Below are positions 26,501 through 35,779 of a stretch of DNA of 64,000 bases, in pieces; the stretch's first letter is position 1; each line of letters begins with the position of its first letter. Source of the DNA: Pseudomonas sp. Choline-02u-1 (lineage in GTDB: Bacteria; Pseudomonadota; Gammaproteobacteria; Pseudomonadales; Pseudomonadaceae); NCBI RefSeq assembly GCF_002836515.1, contig NZ_PJBC01000006.1, forward strand, positions 39,015 to 103,014, read 5' to 3'. The notes beneath the pieces were generated by a model. It made no database searches. It saw only the letters and a list, made by a program, of their open reading frames with translations, and had not been told where the DNA came from. The position numbers and the translations under genes are program-made.

Positions 26501-26996
26501 TCGCAAGATCGACAAGGAAACCCGCAACCGTTTCAAAGATACCTTTGATCAGATCAACGGCGGATTACAGGCACTTTTCCCGAAAGTTTTCGGTGGCGGG
26601 CGCGCGTATTTGGAACTGACGGGCGAAGATCTACTCGATACAGGGGTGACGATCATGGCGCAGCCGCCCGGAAAGAAGAACAGCACCATCCATTTGCTCT
26701 CCGGCGGCGAAAAAGCCCTGACGGCACTGGCACTGGTGTTTGCCATCTTCAAGTTGAACCCGGCGCCGTTCTGCATGCTCGATGAGGTTGACGCGCCACT
26801 GGATGACGCTAACGTTGGACGCTACGCACGCTTGGTCAAAGAGATGTCGCAAACCGTGCAGTTCATCTATATCACCCACAACAAGATCGCCATGGAAATG
26901 GCCGAGCAGTTGATGGGCGTGACCATGCATGAACCGGGTTGTTCGCGACTGGTGGCAGTGGATGTCGAAGAGGCAATGGCGATGGTGGATGCCTGA
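23508..26996 (+). CDS. smc: Chromosome segregation ATPase SMC
   Basis: This 1162-residue condensin core protein compacts and segregates the chromosome. The N-terminal head has Walker A GPNGCGKS (31-38). Two long coiled coils (about 165-500 and 650-1000) flank a hinge around 510-640 (LEALQQAALDPG to GYWVGRHF). The C-terminal head has the signature HLLSGGEKALTALALVFAI and Walker B FCMLDEVDAPLDDANV. The GTG start is set by MRLKCIKLAGFKSFVDP, the standard N-terminus. Confidence 0.97.
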   Translation: MRLKCIKLAGFKSFVDPTTVNFPSNMAAVVGPNGCGKSNIIDAVRWVMGESSAKNLRGESMTDVIFNGSTSRKPVSQASIELVFDNSDGTLLGEYAAYAEISIRRKVTRDSQTTYYLNGTKCRRRDITDIFLGTGLGPRSYSIIEQGMISKLIESKPEDLRNFIEEAAGISKYKERRRETENRIRRTHENLARLTDLREELERQLERLHRQAEAAKKYQEFKAEERQLKAQLSALRWQDLNEQVGQRESIIGNQEVSFEALVAEQRNADAAIERLRDGHHDLSERFNLVQGRFYSVGGDIARVEQSIQHGQQRLRQLQDDLKEAERARLETESHLGHDRTLLLTLGEELDMLTPEQEVTSAAAEEAAAALEEAETTMHGWQEQWDAFNLTAAEPRRQAEVQQSRIQQLESSMERLADRQKRLAEERALLSADPEDAAIMALNEQLAESEATLEDLQTSEEAQVEKLEQLRQELQHALTAQQQAQGDLQRLNGRLASLEALQQAALDPGTGTAEWLKEHNLAERPRLAEGLKVEAGWELAVETVLGADLQAVLVDDFSGFDLSGFTQGDLRLLSPASDGVRVAGSLLDKVEAQIDLSPWLGQVKPVDSLEQALALRGQLGAGESLISRDGYWVGRHFLRVRRASEAESGMLARGQEIEGLQLEREEREATVEAMETRLQTLRAQQRQQENGREHLRRLLQDEARQQGELKAQLSAGKAKAEQLTLRRTRLDEELVELAEQRELEHEQVGEARMQLQEALDAMALDTEQRELLLARRDSLRERLDRVRQEARQHKDHAHQLAVRLGSLRAQHDSTRQALERLEMQAERLTEKREQLSLNLEEGEAPLEELRLKLEELLDKRMTVDEELKTAQIALEDADRELRDAEKRRTQAEQQSQLIRGQLEQQRMEWQALTVRRKALQDQLLEDGYDLNGVLATLTAQASEREAGDELERINARIQRLGAINLAAIDEYTQQSERKRYLDAQDADLVEALETLENVIRKIDKETRNRFKDTFDQINGGLQALFPKVFGGGRAYLELTGEDLLDTGVTIMAQPPGKKNSTIHLLSGGEKALTALALVFAIFKLNPAPFCMLDEVDAPLDDANVGRYARLVKEMSQTVQFIYITHNKIAMEMAEQLMGVTMHEPGCSRLVAVDVEEAMAMVDA

Positions 26997-27197
26997 GTCG
27001 GTTTGGTGTGGGAATAGTTTTGGAGGTCTGTAGGACTTTTTACCGACATCGGCTGGATGGCCAATCGACATATTCGCGCAAGCCAAATGAGACAGACGGT
27101 GTAAAGTTGTCTTTGGTCGTGCTAGTTTAATGTCAATTTTTCGTATACGTGGGCAAAACGCCTGTCAGAACATAGAGTTGGCGCCACGTTTTAAAGC

Positions 27198-27226
27198 GGT
27201 TTACGCAGTGTAAACCCCTTATTTTT
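27198..27226 (+). terminator. Possible terminator between smc and zipA
   Basis: GGTTTAC-GCAGT-GTAAACC is followed by a T-rich run (CCTTATTTTT), 30 nt before zipA. The 259-bp smc-zipA gap is AT-richer than its surroundings and otherwise shows nothing clear. Confidence 0.5.
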
Positions 27227-27255
27227 CAGCATTTTTTATAGAGGCACGGGATTAC

Positions 27256-28119
27256 ATGGAAATCGGTCTGCGCGAGTGGCTGATCGTCATCGGCATCATT
27301 GTGATTGCCGGTATTCTTTTCGATGGCTGGCGCCGTATGCGCGGCGGCAAGGGAAAGCTGAAATTCCGTCTCGACCGGAGCCTGTCCAATCTGCCGGACG
27401 AGGACACCAGCGCCGAGCTGTTGGGCCCGGCCCGCGTCCTGGATACGCACAAAGAGCCGCAACTGGACGAGCACGATCTGCCGTCGGTGAGCATGCCCAA
27501 TCGCGAAGCCCGCGAGCCGCGTGAATCCGGCTCGAAACGCGGCAAGCGCGGCAGCAACGGCCCGGCGCAGGGCGACTTGAACCTCGATCTGGATCTGGAC
27601 GGCGGTCCGAGCTTCAGCAGCCGTGACGACGATTTTGCCGAAGACAGCAAGCCTGCATCTGCCGTGGCAGAAAAAGATCAGCCGCAAGCCGAAGAAGTCC
27701 TGGTGATCAGCGTGATCTGCCGTGACCCGGCCGGCTTCAAGGGCCCGGCGCTGCTGCAGAACATTCTCGAAAGCGGCCTGCGTTTCGGTGAGATGGATAT
27801 TTTCCACCGTCACGAAAGCATGGCCGGCAACGGTGAAGTGCTGTTCTCCATGGCCAATGCGGTCAAGCCGGGTATTTTCGATCTGGACGACATCGACCAT
27901 TTCAGCACTCCGGCAGTGAGCTTCTTCCTCGGCCTGCCAGGCCCGCGTCATCCGAAGCAGGCTTTCGACGTGATGGTGGCGGCAGCACGCAAGCTGTCCC
28001 AGGAATTGAACGGCGAATTGAAAGACGATCAGCGCAGCGTGCTGACCGCGCAGACGATCGAGCACTACCGTCAGCGCATCGTCGAATTCGAACGCCGCGC
28101 CCTGACCCAGAAGCGCTAA
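27256..28119 (+). CDS. zipA: Cell division protein ZipA
   Basis: This 287-residue protein anchors FtsZ to the inner membrane at the division site. It has an N-terminal membrane helix ([21 protein letters not shown]), a charged flexible linker (about 30-150) and a C-terminal FtsZ-binding domain (about 155-287: [38 protein letters not shown]). The order smc-zipA-ligA is, as I recall, conserved in Pseudomonas. Confidence 0.95.
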   Translation: MEIGLREWLIVIGIIVIAGILFDGWRRMRGGKGKLKFRLDRSLSNLPDEDTSAELLGPARVLDTHKEPQLDEHDLPSVSMPNREAREPRESGSKRGKRGSNGPAQGDLNLDLDLDGGPSFSSRDDDFAEDSKPASAVAEKDQPQAEEVLVISVICRDPAGFKGPALLQNILESGLRFGEMDIFHRHESMAGNGEVLFSMANAVKPGIFDLDDIDHFSTPAVSFFLGLPGPRHPKQAFDVMVAAARKLSQELNGELKDDQRSVLTAQTIEHYRQRIVEFERRALTQKR

Positions 28120-28133
28120 GGCTTGAATCAACA

Positions 28134-28184
28134 GATCGCAACCTTCGGCTTGTAGGAGCTGACGAGTGCAACGAGGCTGCGATC
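28134..28184. repeat. Short palindromic repeat, GTAGGAGCTG family
   Basis: A compact unit GATCGCAACCTTCGGCTTGTAGGAGCTGACGAGTGCAACGAGGCTGCGATC lies between zipA and ligA. Confidence 0.75.
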
Positions 28185-28204
28185 TTCTGGCCCGCCGCCG
28201 ATGA

Positions 28205-30616
<2,412 letters not shown>

Positions 30617-30639
30617 CCGTTTTCTACGCCCCCACACCT

Positions 30640-30711
30640 GATCATTCCCACGCGAAGTGTGAGAACGATCAGTCGAGAAGGTGCGGGAACGATCTTCGCG
30701 CGGGAATGATC
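30640..30711. repeat. Palindromic repeat pair, degenerate GATCGTTCCC family
   Basis: GATCATTCCCACGCGAAGTGTGAGAACGATC is followed by a degenerate mirror copy ending CGCGGGAATGATC. It fills most of the gap between ligA and the metallopeptidase gene. Confidence 0.7.
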
Positions 30712-30742
30712 TAGTCTTGGCCAGTCCCAGGGAGAGATCGCC

Positions 30743-31906
30743 ATGCACCGCTTTTTCGAGCAGCTCAGTTCCCGCATCATCGCGCCGTTCGTGGCCGGAA
30801 CCTCGCGCAACAGCAAAGTCTGGCCGTGCCGTTGCGGCCAGTCGCTGTTCTTTCGCAACAGTCAGTGCCTGGCCTGTAACGCCTTGCTCGGTTACCAACC
30901 CGAACAAAGTCGCCTGACCTCGCTGCAACCGGGGCCGGAAGAGGGCACCTGGACGCTTGACGTCGATCCTGGGGCCGGCCTGTTTCGCCGCTGCGCCAAC
31001 CTCGACATGCCCGCAGCCTGCAACTGGCTGCTGCCGGCCAACGATCACGACACCTTGTGCATCGCCTGTAGCCTCAATCGCACCATTCCCGATTTGTCCG
31101 TCGCGCAAAACCCCGAGCGCTGGCGCAAGGTCGAGATCGCCAAACGCCGCCTCGTCGCGCAACTGATCACTCTCGGCCTGCCGGTCATCCCGAAAACCAA
31201 GGATGAGGAAGCCGGGCTGGCGTTCGACTTCATCGGTGTCGACCTGGAAGGCAACGCGCCGATGACCGGCCACGCCAATGGCCTGATCACCCTCGACATC
31301 AAAGAGGCCGACGACGCTCACCGTGAGCAAGTCAGAGCAGCGATGCACGAGCCTTATCGCACGCTGCTCGGGCATTTTCGCCATGAGGTCGGCCACTACT
31401 ACTGGGATCGCCTCATCGCCAACGGCCCTTGGCTGGACGCGTTCCGCAATCTCTTCGGCGACGAGCGCGCCAGCTACGCCGAGGCGCTGGACCGGCATTA
31501 TCAGCAAGGCGCACCGCTGGACTGGCCGCAGCACTACGTCAGTGCCTACGCGACCATGCATCCGTGGGAAGACTGGGCGGAAACCTGGGCGCATTACCTG
31601 CACATGATGGACGCGGTGGACACGGCGCTGGGCTTTGGCATGAGCGCGCGGGAAATGGATTTCGACTATCAGCCGTTTCCGGCCAGCACCCTGTATGACC
31701 CCGAGCATCCGGGCGGCACGGCGTTCCTCTCGTTCGTCAATGCGTGGATCGAACTGGCCGGCATGCTCAACGAACTGTCGCGCAGCATGGGCCAGCCGGA
31801 TTTCTATCCCTTCGTGCTGCCGGCAGCGGCAATCGCCAAGCTGCACTTCATTCATCTGGTGATCCAGCAAGCGGGCGGTCGTGCAGACGAAGTCCTGGCC
31901 CTGTAG
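30743..31906 (+). CDS. Putative zinc metallopeptidase with zinc ribbon
   Basis: This 387-residue protein has no signal peptide. The N-terminus holds a four-cysteine zinc ribbon (CRCG ... CLACN). The body contains the zincin motif HEVGHYYWD, followed by a conserved FGDERASYAEAL and WEDWAETWAHYLHMMD. This layout matches the uncharacterised Peptidase_Mx/DUF2248-type family found next to ligA in pseudomonads. Substrate unknown. The stop codon (TAG, 31904-31906) lies inside a GTAGGAGCTG repeat, so the repeat may have supplied or trimmed the C-terminus. Confidence 0.85.
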   Translation: MHRFFEQLSSRIIAPFVAGTSRNSKVWPCRCGQSLFFRNSQCLACNALLGYQPEQSRLTSLQPGPEEGTWTLDVDPGAGLFRRCANLDMPAACNWLLPANDHDTLCIACSLNRTIPDLSVAQNPERWRKVEIAKRRLVAQLITLGLPVIPKTKDEEAGLAFDFIGVDLEGNAPMTGHANGLITLDIKEADDAHREQVRAAMHEPYRTLLGHFRHEVGHYYWDRLIANGPWLDAFRNLFGDERASYAEALDRHYQQGAPLDWPQHYVSAYATMHPWEDWAETWAHYLHMMDAVDTALGFGMSAREMDFDYQPFPASTLYDPEHPGGTAFLSFVNAWIELAGMLNELSRSMGQPDFYPFVLPAAAIAKLHFIHLVIQQAGGRADEVLAL

Positions 31907-31930
31907 GAGCTGCCGGAGGCTGCGATCTTT
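31902..31930. repeat. Single GTAGGAGCTG-family unit overlapping a stop codon
   Basis: TGTAGGAGCTGCCGGAGGCTGCGATC supplies the TAG stop of the metallopeptidase gene. Confidence 0.8.
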
Positions 31931-31984
31931 TGCCGTCTTCGCATGTCCTTGAACCTGTTGGTATTTTTTATCTGCAACCAACGG

Positions 31985-32012
31985 TTGTAACTTCATCTCA
32001 GACAGGTACAAT
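31985..32012 (+). promoter_or_regulatory. Promoter of ffs
   Basis: TTGTAA, a 16-bp spacer, then TACAAT. The predicted start near 32019 gives a short 5' leader before the mature 4.5S RNA. Confidence 0.6.
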
Positions 32013-32044
32013 GGCGCGGCTCGCCGACAGGCAAGCGTCGTTAT

Positions 32045-32155
32045 GGTGACCCCATCGGTCCCCCCGCAACGATTACCCGTGAACCTGGTCAGATCCGGAA
32101 GGAAGCAGCCACAGCGGGAACATTGTGTGCCGGGGTGTGGCTGGTGGGGGCACCA
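32045..32155 (+). ncRNA. ffs: 4.5S RNA of the signal recognition particle
   Basis: The central domain AGATCCGGAAGGAAGCAGCC is the universally conserved Ffh-binding region. The ends GGTGACCCC... and ...GGGGGCACCACC pair, and the middle arms (CCCGCAAC / GTGTGCCGGGG) match bacterial 4.5S RNA. It pairs with Ffh to target nascent membrane proteins. Ends are estimated to within a few bases from the closing stem. Confidence 0.95.
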
Positions 32156-32182
32156 CCTTAACGAACCAAAGGCTGCAAACAG

Positions 32183-32215
32183 AACTGCATGGGTTTCGCC
32201 CACTGCGGTTTTTTT
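32183..32215 (+). terminator. Terminator of ffs
   Basis: AACTGCATGGG-TTTCG-CCCACTGCGGTT (one bulge, one G-U) is followed by TTTTTTT. Confidence 0.85.
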
Positions 32216-32350
32216 ATGCCTGCGATTTGGCTTTGGCGTTGATCCGCCATCAGAAACGCGCGGAACCGCAACGCAGCCTCCCGGCGCCCTTGAGGCTGTC
32301 GAAGCTGAACAGTGGCATACTCCCTCGCCTGGTATCGAGAGGTAAGGCAA

Positions 32351-32839
32351 GTGGGTGAAATTGACGATCTGACCCGGGAAAAACTGCGCGAATGGCAGTT
32401 GCGTCGTCTGGAAGTCAAAGCGCAAATGCAGGAGCAGCCCGAGCGCACGCTGGAGCTGTCGCGAGTACTCGACCTGATGGACGAAGAGCACGCCGCCATC
32501 CTGGCGGCTTCGACTGTATTCAATGCGGCTGAAGAAACGACTCAGCCGGTCGCGGTGCAGGCTCAGCCGGCCATCGCTGAGTCGGTGGTCGGCCAATACG
32601 ACCTGCAACTGCACGCCACCGCGCAAAGCCCTGAACACCTGCGCAAACTGCTGGAAATGGCGCTCTACGAAGTGCAGGCGCAGATTGATGCTGGGGCGGT
32701 GTCGGCCGGTGGAGATCGACGCGGCATGTCCGGGACGCTGGGCGACTACGCCTTCGAGCTGCGGGTCAATCCCGAGGCCGGCAGCGAGGGGCAACTAGCG
32801 CACACCCATTCATTGCACGACGAGAATGACCAGGACTGA
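32351..32839 (+). CDS. Conserved small protein of unknown function
   Basis: This 162-residue acidic protein is predicted mostly helical at the N-terminus (EIDDLTREKLREWQLRRLEVKA ...), with no signal peptide or membrane segment. A hypothetical gene lies at this spot between ffs and dnaX in P. aeruginosa, as I recall. The GTG start is chosen because AGAGGTAAGG lies 5 nt before it; another in-frame GTG at 32312 has no such site. It is followed after 36 nt by the helicase gene. Function unknown. Confidence 0.7.
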   Translation: MGEIDDLTREKLREWQLRRLEVKAQMQEQPERTLELSRVLDLMDEEHAAILAASTVFNAAEETTQPVAVQAQPAIAESVVGQYDLQLHATAQSPEHLRKLLEMALYEVQAQIDAGAVSAGGDRRGMSGTLGDYAFELRVNPEAGSEGQLAHTHSLHDENDQD

Positions 32840-32875
32840 TCTGGTGATGTGTCAAAGCCCAGACGGCGAGGTTGT

Positions 32876-34843
32876 ATGCACCCGGAACATTTTGATTTGG
32901 CCACCCCGGTATTTCTGCCCATCGCTCACGATGCGTGTATGGCGCTGTTGCAGCCCGACGGTGACGCGACACTGGCCAGCCTGAGCGACCCGGAGCTGGC
33001 GGCATTGCTGGTCATCCAGAATCTCGCCCAGGCCACGGAAAAGGATTTGAGCGCCAGCGCCGCAGAAAAAATTCTCGCCAAACTCATTGACTGGTCTGTC
33101 ACCTCTCGGCGGTCGGGATCGGCGGGACTGATTTCAGAGGCGCGGCGGCTGTTCGATTCGCGCAAATTGTACTTCGGCCTCAATGCGCTCAAGAGTCTGA
33201 ACCTGCGGTTTCTCATGGCCGATGAAGTCACTGCGCAGCAATACCTGTTGCCCGATGGGCAATGGGATGTCGACTACAAGATTCGCCATCAGAAACAGAA
33301 CAACCCGTTCCGCCAGCAAATGATCACGCCACGCGAGCGTGAGCACTGGTTAAGCGCGGCGCAGGACAAGCTGCTGCGAACCTTTCGCGCCAATCTCGAC
33401 GAAGACCTGCACGTGCAAGGTTATGCAGGCATCGGCAAGAGCTACATGCTCAGTGCGCTGATCGAATGCCTGCGCTCGAAACGCACCCTAGTGCTGGCGC
33501 GCACCCCGGCCAAACTGGCGACATTGCGCAAGCACATCGTGCAGGTCCACGACACCGAAATTGGCCAGACGTTTTTCGATTTCGCCCAGGCCCAGCTACT
33601 GGGTCCCCGGGTGCATTTGGCCAGGACGCCAGCGCGGATCCCGAGCAAGCAGGCGCTGGCGCAGGAACTGAACATGTTCGGCTTTCGCCACCACGATGGG
33701 CAGGGCACCCTTGAGGTCTGCCTGCGCGTGCTGGAGTTGTACTGCGCCTCACGAGATCACACGCTGTGCGCCAGGCACCTGCCGCATTTTCAGCAGCCCT
33801 TGACCGGCGCTGACTCGCAGGCGCTGCTGGAATATTCCAGTCGCCTGTGGGTTTATCTCGAGGCCAACCCGGCCTGGTCCAGCCAGACGGGTTTTCAGAC
33901 GTTGCTCATGATCAAGCGCGCCAGTCTCTCCGGTTGCCGCGTCCCGCCGCGCTACACCCATGTGATCATCGATGAGAGCCAGGATGTGCCGGCGTCGCTG
34001 CTGCAAATCATCGAGCGCGGGAAGCAGGTGCTGATCACCCTCGGCGATGAATATCAACAGGCCACGGGTGAGGCTCTCAAGCGCAAGCGTGATGTCCGCC
34101 AGAGCGATATCTGCTATTCGGTGCGCTCGGGGCGCAACGTCGAGCGCTTGGTCAATCCGCTGATCTCGCGCCACACGCACAAGAGCAAAGTGCCGTTTGA
34201 AGGCGCTCGTCACGCTGACGTCGATATTGAGTACTACCCCGAAGCCTTCGTGCCGCCGGAGGGTTGTGTGGTGCTGACCGCGTCGCCATGGGACACGATG
34301 ATGTGGGCCATTCACCTGCACGATTCCAATTGCGCCTTCAGTTTCCCTGACAGGGAAGCGCAGGACGACATCAAGCATTTCATGACCACCGCCATCGAAT
34401 TGTTCCGCCGCGATTTCTATAACGCCGGGACCAGTGAGAAAGGGCCACACCCCTATTTCAGTGACATGGCCGATTGGCGGCAAGTGCGCGAGGCCAACCG
34501 TTTCGACGAGGCGTTTCTGTGGATCGAAGCACAACTGCAAGAAGGCTTCAGGATTGCCGACCTGACTCGACTGAGCCAAAAGATCATCGAACCGGGCAAG
34601 GCCTGTCTGTTGATGATGGCCGAGCAGGCCGGCGGCATGGAGTTCAGGCGGGTGCTGTTGACGCGGGCATTGCTCAGTAACGAGAAATTCAGGGATGCCT
34701 ACGAATTCGACCAGCGCATCTGCGCCGTGTACATCGCCGTGTCCCGCGCCCGGCAGCAGCTTTATCTGCCTTACGATGTGGTGGAGTGGATCGATTATCA
34801 CCACAGCCGCGAGCCGAAATTCCGCGAATCGCACGGTTATTGA
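32876..34843 (+). CDS. UvrD-like superfamily 1 helicase, stand-alone
   Basis: This 655-residue protein carries SF1 helicase motifs: Walker A GYAGIGKSY (about residue 183), Walker B VIIDESQDVP, motif III LITLGDEYQQA, a motif IV-like YSVRSGRNVERLVNPL, and motif VI YIAVSRARQQLYL near the C-terminus. The first about 170 residues match nothing I recognise and may be a partner or nucleic-acid module. The gap between Walker A and B is long and the C-terminal half is short for UvrD/Rep. The start at MHPEHFD follows GGCGAGG. It could be a DNA repair or defence helicase; no nuclease, methylase or other defence gene is adjacent. Confidence 0.75.
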   Translation: MHPEHFDLATPVFLPIAHDACMALLQPDGDATLASLSDPELAALLVIQNLAQATEKDLSASAAEKILAKLIDWSVTSRRSGSAGLISEARRLFDSRKLYFGLNALKSLNLRFLMADEVTAQQYLLPDGQWDVDYKIRHQKQNNPFRQQMITPREREHWLSAAQDKLLRTFRANLDEDLHVQGYAGIGKSYMLSALIECLRSKRTLVLARTPAKLATLRKHIVQVHDTEIGQTFFDFAQAQLLGPRVHLARTPARIPSKQALAQELNMFGFRHHDGQGTLEVCLRVLELYCASRDHTLCARHLPHFQQPLTGADSQALLEYSSRLWVYLEANPAWSSQTGFQTLLMIKRASLSGCRVPPRYTHVIIDESQDVPASLLQIIERGKQVLITLGDEYQQATGEALKRKRDVRQSDICYSVRSGRNVERLVNPLISRHTHKSKVPFEGARHADVDIEYYPEAFVPPEGCVVLTASPWDTMMWAIHLHDSNCAFSFPDREAQDDIKHFMTTAIELFRRDFYNAGTSEKGPHPYFSDMADWRQVREANRFDEAFLWIEAQLQEGFRIADLTRLSQKIIEPGKACLLMMAEQAGGMEFRRVLLTRALLSNEKFRDAYEFDQRICAVYIAVSRARQQLYLPYDVVEWIDYHHSREPKFRESHGY

Positions 34844-34884
34844 TCGACGCCTTTGCAAGAGCGAGCAGGCTCACCCCGGCAGGG

Positions 34885-35634
34885 TTATCGAGTGTTCCCG
34901 TAGCTGCCCGTGTAGAGCCGGATAATGTCGTCGATCTCGCCGGACATTTTCATTCGCAGCAACGTCCGCAGAATTCGCTGTACCGGTACCTTCGGGTCGT
35001 TTCTCACATAGCAGCCGATATCCTGTTCCTGCAGCACCGCGACCCCGCGCAACTGCTGCTCCGGCAGCAGGCGCTGATTGATCCAGTCGAGCGTCCACTG
35101 GTTGCTCACGGCGTAGCGGTATCGCCCGGCAAGGAGCTTCTCCAGCACCTGTTCCTGATTGCGCGCGTCTTCGCGTTGTAACTGATCGGCGTTGAACAGC
35201 GGTTGCAGGGTGGGGTAGCTGTAACCGTTGACGGTGCCGATGGCCTGGCGCGGCAGGTGGGCGGGATCGATCCGTGCGGATTGGTCTTGGCGGCTGACCA
35301 GCAGGTCGCGCTGAAACCACAGCGGCACGCTCCAGATGTAATCGCCGGACTGATTCGGCAGCCAAGACTGGGCGGCATAGCAGCGTACATCGATGTCGCC
35401 TTGCTCCATGGCGCTCTGTATCCGCGCGCGCGGCAGCACGATGAATTGCGCCGGCGCGCCGACCTGGGTCGCCAGGCTGAGCAGAATGTCGTGCAGGATG
35501 CCTTGGGTCGGTCTGCCGTCTTGCAGTTGCACCATCGGCATCGCCCAGCTGTCCGGCACGGCGAAGCGCAACGGCGCTTGAGCGGCCATCGCGTTGAGGC
35601 TGATTCCCAGCAATGCCCACAGGGCCCACCGCAT
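34885..35634 (-). CDS. Periplasmic solute-binding protein, family 3 type
   Basis: This 249-residue protein has a signal peptide (MRWALWALLGISLNAMA-A) and the two-lobed amino-acid-binding-protein fold: LRFAVPDSWAMPMVQLQDGRPTQG, DIDVRCYAAQSW, GTVNGYSYPTL, and a helical end. No permease or ATPase is adjacent, so it is an orphan and could be a sensor-type or chorismate-related binding protein. The start at MRWAL is preceded by CCGGAG; a start five codons earlier (35649) is possible. It is divergent from dnaX and convergent with the helicase. Confidence 0.78.
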   Translation of the reverse strand: MRWALWALLGISLNAMAAQAPLRFAVPDSWAMPMVQLQDGRPTQGILHDILLSLATQVGAPAQFIVLPRARIQSAMEQGDIDVRCYAAQSWLPNQSGDYIWSVPLWFQRDLLVSRQDQSARIDPAHLPRQAIGTVNGYSYPTLQPLFNADQLQREDARNQEQVLEKLLAGRYRYAVSNQWTLDWINQRLLPEQQLRGVAVLQEQDIGCYVRNDPKVPVQRILRTLLRMKMSGEIDDIIRLYTGSYGNTR

Positions 35635-35779
35635 AAACGCTCCGGTCATTCGCCGTCCCGAGCCGATAAAAGCCTCTGCTGATGCAGCTTAGCCATATTA
35701 GACGAGGACACCGGATGCAATTTTGCCCTTGCTCCGCTAGCATTAGCCGCTTCTGCTTCCTTCGCTGCGACGGTTTTCG

